Source: Diploscapter coronatus (lineage: Eukaryota > Nematoda > Chromadorea > Rhabditida > Rhabditidae). From it: 64,000 bases of DNA. The position numbers were made by a program, and so were the translations under genes. Each line of letters opens with the position of its first letter. The stretch's first letter is position 1. Under the pieces are notes generated by a model. The model was not told the origin of the DNA and did not search any database. It saw only the letters and a program-made list of their open reading frames with translations. The stretch lies in contig OZ038423.1 of NCBI GenBank assembly GCA_964036155.1, forward strand, positions 36,657,249 to 36,721,248, in the 5' to 3' direction. Below, piece by piece: positions 49,625 through 60,703 of this stretch.

Positions 49625-52305
49625 TTTCTTTGTAGCCCTTTTGATTTAGTTCGAATACGACGATTTAGACGTCGAGGTTTGTCCAATTTAGGCGGACATT
49701 ATTTGAGATACGATATCTGAAATTAAAAATTTTAATTTGAAAATCTATTTGAAGATAAAAAAAAAACTAGATGAAATGACTTTGCTCTGAAAGTTGTTTA
49801 AAGGAAATGATTGTAAAATGGAAGAGAAAGAATGGCCGTTCACAAGATAGAAAAAAAACGAAAACATTCAAATGGCAGAAAGTAACGCAGCTAGGCGATA
49901 TCTGAAAAGACAAGATTTGAAATAAAGCAATGAATCATCGTTTTCTCTCAAATCTGGTGTTCAAATCGAAATATGAAAATAAAGAGTAATATGAATATCG
50001 AAAAAGTAAACAGCATTTCTTTTCTTGAAATAATTAGTTAGAAGTGGGAGTAACCCTATTTAGGAGACATATCCAGTTGAGATTCCGTATCGGAAACATA
50101 CAAAGTGAAGCTAAAAATAGGTAAGGGAAAAAGAAAAATGACCATCGAGTTTGGCAAGTAGTTCCTCAGGTCACTTGCTCGTTATTTTCGGTATCTTTTC
50201 ATGTACCACTTTTCTCTTCATTGATTATGCAGGTGATTTTTGGAGATGTGTCGTGACCACTTTCAAAAAGCCTTTGGGTTAAAATTGTCTTTATATTTAT
50301 GATCGTAGTCTAGCAAGTCCGAATGACGGAGAATTGAACGAGATCTTCAAAATCAAATAATGGTTGACTCTGAAAAAATTCTACAGGTGCAGACTACTTC
50401 TTTTTTCGAAAACACTTGAAATTCACCTTATTTTCTATAATTAAAACGATGTCGTATTTTTGAAGCACTGCTGTACTACAGAAACGCGGTTTCAGACAAT
50501 GAACCAAGACAATAAATAAGTGTAATTGAAGGACCTTGCAGGGTCTATAAGATTTTATAGGATATTTCTATCCATTTTTGTAGAATAATTGTTTTCGAAA
50601 GTCTTTTATAGCAACAGTTTTCTTTGTATCTTCTGTCAGGTGTCATTCTTCGCTATCTACTAAGAAACTAGAAAACTAGCAAATAAAGGTCTGAAAGCAC
50701 TATTGACAACTTTTCTCTTTCAAATACCACATTTTTGCAAGGGGACGAAACTCGGGACTCTAAACATAAATACTATTTTCGATCCTAAAAGCTAATCTAA
50801 ATTTATGAATACTAATTCTAATGTAAGAGCGGAAAAAGCTTTATTTTAAAAGGAAAGTTTTGGTCCTAAGGTCCTGAAGTCCGGAAAAGTCAGACCTAAG
50901 GTTCCAGTGATAGATAGAAGACATTATGACTGAAATACAAGTACATATAAACCCACTCAAAAGGGTTTTATATTAAAAAATAAAAGCGGAGGTTTTATTC
51001 GCAGGTGAAAGTCCCTCAAATATGGAATCAGTCGCCAAAATATTTTTACCAGGGTGATGTACGAGCAACAGATGTCGAAAAGAAATTATGTACGAGTCAC
51101 TGACGTGGAGATTTTAAGAATATTGGTTGATCTCCTTTCATGAGAATCACTTTTGGATACAAATAGAACGTTTTTCACGAATAAAACAACCTCCGCTTTT
51201 ATTTTTTCAATAAAACCCCTTTTGAATGGGTTTTAAAATAATTTCTTGAATTTTTTCGCTTCGGAAATAGATGCAGAACCCAATGACTTGTCCATCCATG
51301 AGTAAATCAGCGTGATGGGGTCAGTTTGACAAAATGGCTAGCAGTCCCTACCTAAAACGATGGAATTTTTTCTTCAAACTCTTTTCATTCTCGAGACTTG
51401 GTGTAGTATATTAATTTTCAATTGAACTTGGAATAATTATTGTATTTTTATTTGTTTTACTTCAGAAGAAACAACACTAATTCCGATAAGAAGCAGCAAT
51501 AATCAGAATCTACCAACATCGCGTCAAAATAGTATATTCGAAGTGCAATGACATTTTTCGTATATTAGTCTATTTAAAACATCAATTTCGTTCATTTGCT
51601 AGTAAAAATTATTTTTAACTTGAATTTCCCTGTTTTACGTCTCTGCACCTCTGTATAAATGATATTTAGAATATAAAATATCAGCTCATATGATATTCTG
51701 TGAAAAATACTGCTTTTTTCATAAATAATAAATAACTTGTCTGTAAATCTAAACACGAAACACGAAATAAAAATTATAGATTTCTCTTTAACATTTTAAA
51801 CGACTACCAAATAACTGCATACTAATTGAAAATCAAATCATACTTTTCACTTATTACGTTTTATTGATAAAGGGTAAAATTATTGTTATCTTCAGTTTTT
51901 TTTTTCTGAAAACTTATTATCAAGTAACATATATTTGATATTTGACGACGACAATATTAGATGAAAAGTCTGGTGAATACTCATTTCTGGAAAACATTCG
52001 CTTCTCGTATAGTGGGGAGCAAGAGTTAGGAACAAAGAGTATACAGTATCTACCTCCTCAGATTCTATAACAATAAAATATATCTTTTCATCAAATATTA
52101 ATGGAATTCTAAAATCGATGATATTTTACTTGCATCAAGACGAAGAGGATGGAATAAATAGATTTTGTTTCTAATGTCGTTCTAATTCACCTGTCGATTG
52201 AAGTATATAACTTAAAGTCTTTCTAGAAGGTATCAAGTCAAAGCGCGATAAATTTCGACTCTATTGGTACCTATAAAATTGTCTAATTTTTCAATTATTT
52301 TACCT
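49625..52305. other. Gene-poor A/T-rich region
   Basis: No coding exon is convincing apart from a possible 5' exon of the finger gene near 49616-49660. The main recognisable object is the palindromic element at 50950-51233. Confidence 0.4.
50950..51233. mobile_element. MITE-like element with ~53-bp terminal inverted repeats
   Basis: The left end (aaacccactcaaaagggttt, then ttaaaaaataaaagcgga) is the near-complement of the right end at about 51180-51233, with small indels. The inside (~175 bp) has no open reading frame of note. The element seems complete and non-autonomous. Confidence 0.85.
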
Positions 52306-55300
52306 ATGAAAATGGGAGGATATAATATTAGCAGTAAGATATATTAATTTAGGAATAAAAAATCTCCATAATAGTATCACTATATGAAAAATTTTGTAGG
52401 GTTTTAATTAAAATATGATTTTTCAGTGTTCGGTGATAAAAACTTCGTTTTACTAGACGAAAATATACCCTTTGTGTTGATTATTTTCCTCATTACACTT
52501 ATTTTTTCAATTATACCTAATCTACTATTAAGAATTTCCGATAGCGAATTATTGGAATTAAAGGATGTAATTTAATTTATTTGGTAAATATCACAAAATT
52601 ATTGATTATAGGCACCTTATTACCCAATATATTATCAGATGAGACGATTGGCAGATTACCTTATTATTGTGTTAGCTACATACTTATTAACATTTGTCAC
52701 ATTTGTTATGAATGCATTCGTGTCACATTTGATTGGTAATTTGCACTCGTTAAAATTTCTCTATACAGTGGCGATCGAAAGTTTTGAAAAATTGTCATTA
52801 TGAATGCAGACTGGCTGTACCATAATTGTGAATTAATTAGAATTAAATTTTGCACATGTATTCTTCTCTGTTGTAACTTTTTCATTCATTGGGGTATAGA
52901 AATACCTTGACTTCCGAACATTGTATTAATTCTCCTAGTATGATTTAGATTTTAAAGATTAGGAAATAGTCCATGTTCAACACTCAACATGGAGAGTATG
53001 CGGATCCAATAGTATAGTGAGAGGGGAACAGAAGAAAGCAAGCTTGCAGTTAGGTGTCGTTCAGCGAGAAAATAGAAGAGATGTTGCAATTTACTCTCAT
53101 GCAAGTGCTGGGATTAACTTATGACTTTTAACATATCAAAGATGAAACAGTAATTTGTATTTCCTACTTTTATTTATTCATGCTGATCGACTAAATAATT
53201 AGATAAAACGGAAATTAGGTGGAATACAATAGGGTGAGCGGAGCCTGAGTTCTGCCTAGGAGTGGACGGAGGAATCCTCTAGGTAAAACTGGGAAAAGAC
53301 TTTCATGGCAAGGGGAGGAGCATGCAAGTTAGAGATGAGTGAGTTTAGGGATAGAGACAGAGATCGTAATCACAGTTCGATCCCGTTACAGTGTATTGAG
53401 AATTCCTGACAGTCTTCATTAAAATTTATTTACAATTATTGGTCCTACCAGGCTACATTCATAATCAATTGTTCCAAACTTTCGACCGCCACTGTATACT
53501 AATTTTTAGAAAAGTAATTTAGGCTTACCTGATAACAATCCTGATAATATTATTGGGGTAAGAAGTTCGCAAATGACGAAATGAGTTCTTGAATTGGAAA
53601 TATTTGTAGTTCGATTATTGCCTACACTATTTCATAAATACTCGATTTAAAACGTCATACTATCATTTTCTCATTTCATCATATCGTCATATATACAAAA
53701 AGCCATTTCATCATTCCATCAATTACAGGTTGAAATTTTGTTAGGTGTATATGTTGTGGTGCAAGCTATCATACTTGCGTATTATTTCCTCATTTGCCTC
53801 TACTTCTTGATTCCGACAGTGAGTTTAGCCGTAGCATTGCTTAGCATCTGTCTTATTATCCAACGACTTGTGCTCATATATGAACTACCACGCCTAACAA
53901 ATCTGCTTACCAAGTAAGTGAAAAATCATTTGCACTATTAATATAATGAAAATTGCAGGGATAATTTGAAAAGGACCATTCGTTGCATTATAGCGTTTGC
54001 GATAATTCTAAATCTAGTGAATTTTATTATTATGATCATGTTTATATTTATGCGTGACTATAAAAAAGAATATAGACTAATTTTAATTGTAAGCTGAAGA
54101 CATCATGTTTTCAATACTTTAATCATGTGTAAAGTGTTATGATTAGGGAGGCCAAGTCTACTTCTTTCAAGGGAGAGAAAGAACGAATGAAGTTTCCCGC
54201 CGTTTCAATTATCGTTAATTAGTTGATAATTTCATGAAACCAAAACATTAAATAGGGTAATAAATGGGTCCGAAATGATGGTGTCGTCGGTTTTTCGAAA
54301 AAAAGCCACTTGGCCTCTCTAGTTATGATACAATAGAAGACAAAAGTTTCGAGTCACCTATCCTCTATCCCTGTGTCAATGTTTAGAAAAGTCGCTTATA
54401 CTTCTTCAGATTTGGCTGAAATTTAGCACAATTTCATGCTTTTCACGGTACAATATTTGTTTTGAACAATTCAGCTAATTCAATCAGTGCAGAGTACAGA
54501 TTTTGGTATTTTTAATGTCGACACAGAATGAGGATTATTCAATAATTTTGTTCGACACTGATAACCCTTTCTTACGTTACTTCACCCTATTTTATTTTTG
54601 ATGCATTAGAAATCGTATAATAATTCAACATATTTAGTTATTATACTTTTCTTTGGATATTCTGGCTCTCATTGCATCGCTTCTCTACTTTGTTCTATAT
54701 TTCAAATTTCGTGCTTTGACAAAATTATCGTCAAGTCTGAAATATAAATCTGATAATCGAAGGATATTATATACCATGATACCTTTATGTGTGCAATATG
54801 TAAGCAAATTAACACCCAATTGGTTTATTTGATCTCTTTGACTGTTAAACTCGGAAATCACAGGGACAGGATGCAAAACCTGATCCGGGATGCCCTTTAA
54901 GGCTTAACTTTTAATTGGGCTTTTTACAAATATCAATTCAACTCCAATTCATCGTGTTTATAACATTGTCGAAGAAATGATGATGTATTGAGATTGAAAT
55001 CAGCGAGAAAAGGATTTAAGGAACACTTTAATCCGAAGATGATAAACAGAACAGTCACTGTGCACTAAAATCTTTGGTGCACAGCGACATACACCCATTT
55101 TGTGGATAGGGATTACTTCCAGTACAACTAAATTCATGTCTATTGAGTGATTTGATTTACGACATTTGAAATTATATTATTATTTCATACAAAAATGATC
55201 ATACAAATTAATTTAGACATCAACGATCAGCTTCTCAGTATTATTATATTTATATTGCGGTAATAATTTAAAGCGTGTTCAAAATGAAACAAAACTTTAA

Positions 55301-55761
55301 GAGTCAGACGTGGATGACATTTTCATCATATATGGGAGTATTTTCTTATATTCACGACTATTTGACGCATGCCTGTCATGCATAACTATGCCGCTTTCGT
55401 TTATAGTTGCCAGTTCGAAACGACGCCAAGCCATTAGACAATATTTCTCGAAAATGTATGAAATTAGAATATTAAAAATGACTGATTTCTAGATGTTAAT
55501 TGTGTAGTTTTGAATTCAGCTGACATGAACTTCACGATGTTAATTTAACTTGCAAGATTTAATTCGAATACTTTCAAATCTCAAAATTGTTTAAATCCGA
55601 CACCGATAAAGAAAACTTGCCAACAATATTTTTTCTTAGTTTTAATGATGAATTTCAGGAGGAACAATAGACTGAGGCCTTTGACGTCCATGATTAGCCG
55701 CAATAATCGTAATAACCAGATTTATTCATCATCGAATCAAAATATAGCTGCAATTGCATAA
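52306..55761 (+). CDS. Serpentine (7TM) chemoreceptor-type protein, 365 aa
   Basis: Ten exons join in frame: 52306-52333, 52427-52566, 52612-52735, 53523-53557, 53729-53913, 53959-54088, 54638-54799, 55217-55259, 55308-55455 and 55659-55761. Hydrophobic segments occur in order: FVLIIFLITLIFSIIPNLLL, LIIVLATYLLTFVTFVMNAF, LLGVYVVVQAIILAYYFLIC, IIAFAIILNLVNFIIMIMFI, ILALIASLLYFVLYF, MIPLCVQY + TISFSVLLYLY, and a last one around IIYGSIFLYSRLFDACLS. A basic tail follows (SSKRRQAIRQYF, then Arg/Asn/Ser-rich). Size, topology and the short-exon layout fit the large nematode serpentine receptor superfamilies expressed in sensory neurons. I cannot assign a family. The frame has no breaks, so the gene looks intact. 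A 0.73-kb TA-flanked element fills most of intron 3. AATAAA lies about 20 bp past the stop. Confidence 0.85.
52766..53494. mobile_element. Non-autonomous Tc1/mariner-like element in the receptor intron
   Basis: The termini CAGTGGCGATCGAAAGTTTT (left) and CAGTGGCGGTCGAAAGTTTG (right, complement) are inverted repeats of about 50 bp, flanked on both sides by TA (within TATA). CAGTG ends and a TA target are the hallmark of Tc1/mariner insertions. The 729-bp inside has no transposase frame, so it is a deletion derivative or MITE. Confidence 0.85.
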
Positions 55762-58097
55762 TGTAAAATTTCTAACCTCAATAAATGATCTTTAAAAAAT
55801 AAAATATTGTTTCATAAAATATGTTTGTGATAAGACTAGTTCATAAATAAATAATTTGTCTGTAAATCTAAGTACAAAACACAATAAAATGTCAGCCTTC
55901 TTTCTGGTCAATATGCTAAATCTTCAACATTGATGCTCCATTTTCTCAAGGAATGCATGATATATCGATTAACAGATTCCTTTAATCCATGTTATTTCAC
56001 TTGCAGTGTCTCTTCTTAGCTCAATCACTAATGCCATAAAAGGACATAGAAATATAGGCTGCGATGTCCAAGCGATCTGGAATAATATCCACTCAAAGAT
56101 GGACACTTCGCTCTCGTCTTTCTGCAATTACCCGAGAAAATCTTTCGCCTTTTACTAAAGATTTCCGTGCAGGAAGACAAACATGAGCCTTATGATTTTT
56201 GGAATCCCCTTGGAAAAGGGGAATAAAGATAAAGAAGTAAAGACATAAAACACTAAGATCTGAAAAGTTATTCATTTTCACAGATGGATTATCATATTAT
56301 ATCAGTTCATCTGTTCAAATTTGGGAGATTGAAACGATGAAATAGCTTTAATTCGTTTACTTGTTTACATCTGAACATTCAGTATTGCAGTATTAGGGCT
56401 AAAATCTAGAAATGTTCAAAATGTTCCAGTCAACTAGTCAGAAATATCACCAGATCAAGAGATCACGAGTATGCTTTGACAGGATTCCAAGTATTCAATG
56501 GTTCAAAAGTGTCAAAAATAAGTAATTTCGTTATTTCCATTTGATCAATGTTGTTTTCAAGTTTTTATCTATTTTATTCATAATTTTCCATAGAAATCCA
56601 TTTTATGGCCTCTCACTTTGAGAGGTGATCCAAAATTCAGCTGCGACCAGATAAGGTCGACGCAAGTATTACCTTGCTCAAAAAACTCTTGAGGGCGACA
56701 CAGCCCCGAATTCGATAGAATTCCCACCCCTGAGCTAAGTTCTAGTCTGCAGTGATTTAGGCGAAGTTGGAAAGTGAATTTCAACTGGCCGAACGAAAGT
56801 GGGAGCACGAGGAAATGGAGGGAGAGAAAGATGCCTCGCCTACTGAGATTTAGCGCAGGGAGGGAAGGTATATTGGGGATGAGTTTCGAAATCATCTCAA
56901 TACGAGATCTTAGAGGTAAAACTCAAAGGACGACCTCCACGGTTGTTGAAGGAATTTTGGATCGCTTTCCAATGGAGAGCCATAAAAGTAAATATAAAGT
57001 CAAAATAGAGATAGAATCATCGATAACAATAAATAAAATAAACCTAAATTCCGACAAAATCAGTCAGGAATTGGGATTTCATTATTATATTATTACTTTA
57101 TTATTCGTTATTTCGTTCAAGACATCGACAAGTCGAGTCGTCAAAATGTCGGATTGTCAGATCAAAACCTCGAAATAGAATGGAGTAATAGAGGAATTAT
57201 CGAATTATGATAATTTTATAAATTTACGGTATGTCGAGTCAATTATCCTAGTGAATTCGGGTTTATTTTCTTCTACTTTAATTCCTTAAATTTCACCTTA
57301 TCTGTTTATCTTTACATCACTATAAAACGACGATTCTCGATATCTTCATCTTTTTTCGCATTTCAAACACCCAAATACTAGATAAATTAAATGTAGCTAA
57401 TCGAATTTTAGCCTTTCCTTAGAAAGTAGCCTATTTAATAGTCGATCAGCCATTCTTTCAAATTCTCTTGGTAGGCTACTTTAGTTTTTACCGTGAGTTT
57501 ATCATTACTAGTTTGTATGATTGATTGGAGAGAGTATCGTTATTCAAAATTGCGCTATTCGTCTCGCTTCTCTTCTACGCGACTCATTATTTCGCTCCCC
57601 AAATTCGATTTCAACTTACATTCCGTTGAGTGTCATTTTCACACGATAAAATGCAGTAAAAATCAATCAAGCTGTCTCCCAATTGCTTGAAGAGCGCCAT
57701 TTATAATTACTTATCAGTTACACACAAATCTTCGAGTTTCAAAGCATACCTCTTCGCCGTTGACTTCTAGTCAGAGAATAGAACATTTTTCGTTATTAGA
57801 AGTGGTCTGCTTCACATTGCAACTGAATTTCAATGAAATCAGCGTTTAAATTTTTATTGATAATCTAAACCCATTGACAAACTACAATATTATAAATCTA
57901 GTAAATGAATTAAATATTTTAAAGGAGTATTTATGAGAGATACTCTTCCAAGTAAAATTAATAAAGTAGAATGTGAGAATTCTAAATCTAGACGTAATTA
58001 GAAATAATGGTACTCACTGGGTATGTTACTATAAAAATAAAGATAAAGCATATTAACTCAGTATTTTTCTATGAAAAGTGATGACATTAATTTTCAG
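55762..58097. other. Gene-poor region between receptor and IRG locus
   Basis: No exon set is convincing. Present are a copy of the dispersed repeat (57545-57611) and a small inverted repeat, aaagtagcct near 57424 against aggctacttt near 57472. Confidence 0.4.
57545..57611. repeat. Dispersed repeat, copy 2
   Basis: Closely matches 35526-35595 in unc-11 intron 8. Same orientation, no coding capacity. Confidence 0.7.
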
Positions 58098-58288
58098 GGT
58101 CATCATCTAGTTGGTTAGCACTATTGTTAAGAGTAATGTCAGGATTATTCAAAGTGATGCGGAACAGGGGTCTCTCGATTTGGCTGGTTTTCACATATAT
58201 CGTTCAGTTTTTCATGCTGATTCTCGTGGTGCTATTCGTTTTTCGAAAATCGATTACTGTAGCGGATTATGGTAGTTTTAAGTTTTGA
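58098..58288 (+). pseudogene. Inverted partial copy of the IRG gene 3' end, with an open transmembrane-peptide frame
   Basis: An acceptor-like ATTTTCAG precedes an open frame that runs for 63 codons to a TGA at 58286. Its start resembles the last ~20 codons of the IRG gene on the other strand (gttaagagt, tcagga, tcaaagt in the same order). After that it matches the DNA just downstream of the IRG stop, inverted. The peptide SIWLVFTYIVQFFMLILVVL is a clear single transmembrane segment, followed by FRKSITVADYGSFKF. No GTPase-coding sequence is seen upstream, so this is either a decayed tail-to-tail paralogue or the last exon of an unmapped plus-strand transcript. Confidence 0.55.
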
Positions 58289-58735
58289 CAGACCCGGCCT
58301 CAGGAAAAAATTCATAACTTTCTTATTTCTGAACCAAATCGAACGGGGTTTTCAGCATTGGATAGCCCATGAAAAACTCTACAAATAATGTAACTACAAC
58401 CATTTTCTACCATCAATAATTGTTTGCCAAGAATAATTAAAAAACATTCCCCTGTTATTTTTACATTATTTTACTACTCAAGATTTCCAAAATAAAAAAT
58501 AATCATTCAATTTAGCTCAGAAATAAGAAAGTTCTGAATTTTTTCCTGAGGTCAGGTCTGTCAAAACTTCAAGCTACCGTAACCCACTACAGTAATCAAT
58601 TTTCGAAAAACGGATAGCACCACGAGAATCAGCGTGAAAAACTGCACTATACATGTGAAAATCAGCCAAATCGACGGACCCCTGTTCCGCGCTCCTTCCT
58701 TATAACTTTGATTTTTCCTGAAATTCACTCTTAAC
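58115..58735. repeat. Large inverted repeat overlapping the IRG gene 3' end
   Basis: The left arm (~58115-58338) is the near-complement of the right arm (~58509-58735), separated by about 170 bp. Diagnostic blocks in both arms are gcggaacaggggtc, ctgattctcgtggtgctat, gtttttcgaaaat and gttttgacagacc. The right arm includes the last ~35 bases of the IRG coding sequence. Divergence is moderate, so the duplication is not recent. Confidence 0.85.
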
Positions 58736-59914
58736 TGCAACTTGCACCACTTTCACCGCTGCTTCTTCCATTTTCTTTAATATTTTATCCAAAATCGTAT
58801 AGGTTACACCAAGCGAGGTAACACCCCCTACCACCGAACCAAGAATCGGAATAAAGCGAGTCCATTCTTCTGCTGTTTTTAAAGTGAATATCGGAATTGA
58901 CTTTACAAACCCTACAACGCCTTTCCATATCAGAAGACTCCTTATAGGGTCTACAAGGCTTTGAAGTATAGCTACGTCACATGATGTTATCTTGGCTGTA
59001 CGATTCAAGGATTCTTCATCAAGACCAAGTTGGTGGAAGTATAATTCATTTTGTGCTAAAATAATTGCCGAATCAACCAGTATGGATGTGCCAGGAATAG
59101 GGCTGAGTCCAATAAGTCCTGATGCAAGACAGCTTCCCCAAAGATACCTTCGCAGGATCTGAGCTTTCTTTCTTACCATCGATTCACTCAGAGTGCTAAG
59201 TGACAGAATAAGGGCCTCCCGTTTAAGAAGTGGAAAATCCTCGATGATTCGCTCTTCTAATTTGTTGAAATCGTACATCTCACGTCTGTGGTTATCAATC
59301 AGAAACACTTTTCTGTCGTCATACAACGTCCCAAGATTTTTTCTTATATCGCCTTGTATTCTAGCTAATGCAGCTTCTTTGTTATGGGTTCTTGGATGAT
59401 CAAATTTGTCATTTCGTATATCGCCATCAATCTTGGTTCGAACAAAAAAGAACTGCTTTTCCTTTTTAACAATTTCCTTTGCTAACCATGTATCGTTTTC
59501 AGTGAATCGAATACTTGTGATGATCAGGAAGAAATCAAATTTGTCAAAAAGGATCTTTTCGAGATATTCTTCTTTGGGAAAATTTGAAGTTCCTACACCA
59601 GGTAGATCCCAAAATTTCAGCTGTTCATTGTTCGGATGTGCGTATGGTGTCGGTTTAGTAGTTGTTTCAGTTACTCCGACTCTAGCAGCCCCTTTATCGT
59701 CACCAGTTAAACCCCTGATTGCATTGATCAAACTGGACTTGCCAGTGCCAGAATTTCCAATTATTCCGATATTTAACGGTATTGTCTTCCATTGATCACG
59801 TTTTCCTTTGAGGTACGCGTTAAGCGCTTGTAGACCTCTTTCCTCATACAATTTTCTATATTCTTCTGCTTCTTCTTGACTTATCCCAGAAAAAATTGAT
59901 TGTCCTTCAGCCAT
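58700..59914 (-). CDS. Immunity-related GTPase (IRG/p47 type), intronless, 404 aa
   Basis: A single uninterrupted frame of 404 codons stands out in a region where all other genes are split. The GTPase motifs are complete. G1 is GNSGTGKS at 53-60, the switch-I region is GVTETTTKPT at 80-89, G3 is DLPG at 103-106 and G4 is TKID at 160-163. A helix precedes the G domain (EEYRKLYEERGLQALNAYL), and a long helical C-terminal half contains two hydrophobic segments, CLASGLIGLSPIPGTSIL and ILGSVVGGVTSLGVTYTIL. This is the architecture of IRG proteins, which in mammals attack vacuoles holding intracellular parasites. It has Lys in the P-loop (GKS type). IRG-like genes are patchy in invertebrates, and a single-exon coding region is also usual in vertebrate IRGs. 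Function in a nematode is unknown; defence is an inference. Palindromic repeats lie on both sides and the 3' end overlaps an inverted duplication. Confidence 0.9.
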   Translation of the reverse strand: MAEGQSIFSGISQEEAEEYRKLYEERGLQALNAYLKGKRDQWKTIPLNIGIIGNSGTGKSSLINAIRGLTGDDKGAARVGVTETTTKPTPYAHPNNEQLKFWDLPGVGTSNFPKEEYLEKILFDKFDFFLIITSIRFTENDTWLAKEIVKKEKQFFFVRTKIDGDIRNDKFDHPRTHNKEAALARIQGDIRKNLGTLYDDRKVFLIDNHRREMYDFNKLEERIIEDFPLLKREALILSLSTLSESMVRKKAQILRRYLWGSCLASGLIGLSPIPGTSILVDSAIILAQNELYFHQLGLDEESLNRTAKITSCDVAILQSLVDPIRSLLIWKGVVGFVKSIPIFTLKTAEEWTRFIPILGSVVGGVTSLGVTYTILDKILKKMEEAAVKVVQVAVKSEFQEKSKL

Positions 59915-59973
59915 TTGGATTATCTGTAAATAAACTTAATAATCTTTATTAATCTACTGAACTATGTATATAT

Positions 59974-60703
59974 GAGATGTTATTCGTAAGAATCAAGTAT
60001 GGGGTTGTATCCAAGAAGTTGACCCTCAAATTTCGAGCTGATATTTTGTCCCTGGGGGTTTTCGACTACGCTGATGACGAATCTGACGGCACGCTGTTCC
60101 TTCCTTTCCAAAAAATACCACTTGCCAATAAGAGAAAGAAGGGTTTTCGCGTTCTGGCTTTACTCGTCGCTTGTGGGACTAACGTCAACTTTTATTCTCG
60201 TTTTCGTTTTCGCGATTTTTTGCAATTCCCATAATTTTCGTCATTTATTGGCCAATTAAAACGGGAAAAATCGAAAAATCGCGAAAACGAAAACGAGAAT
60301 AAAAATTGACGTTAGTCTCGCAAGCGACGAATAAAGCCAGAACGCGAAAACCCTTCTTTCTCTTATTGCAAAGTGGCATTTTTGGAAAGGAAGGAACAGC
60401 GTGGACGATTAAAGCCCGATCCGACCACTTGTTTCGCCTGTTCCGGAGAATTATATTTTCGTTATTCTGCATAGAAAAAATTCAAATTTGATATCAAAAT
60501 GCTCGCAGAGGCCAACTGAGCACGATTCTGAAACCTTCCGGAACAGGCGGAATAAGTGATCGGATCGGGTTTTAACCGTCAGATTTGTCATCAGCGTAGT
60601 CGAAAATCTCTAGGAACAAAAAATTAGCTCAAAATTTGAGAGTTGACTTCTTGGATACCACGCCCCTCTATTAAAAAAACCTGATTCTTACGAATAACGT
60701 CTC
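59974..60703. mobile_element. Nested palindromic (foldback) element upstream of the IRG gene
   Basis: Outer termini GAGATGTTATTCGTAAGAAT (59974) and their near-complement ending at 60703 define a 730-bp element. Outer arms (59974-~60090 and ~60588-60703) share tatccaagaagt and gttttcgactacgctgatga. Inner arms (~60090-60230 and ~60255-60408) share cgctgttccttcctttcc and cgaaaacgaaaacgagaata. The right side is interrupted by a further small palindrome (~60412-60585; ccgatccgaccacttgtttc against its complement). No open reading frame is plausible as a transposase. Confidence 0.85.

Noticed and set aside
56774..57178. 134-codon plus-strand open frame
   Set aside because: A/T-rich, no domain or splice signals, and composition like the surrounding non-coding DNA.
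60306..60491. Open frames within the palindrome upstream of the IRG gene
   Set aside because: They mirror each other across the palindrome arms and encode no recognisable protein; explained by the inverted repeat.
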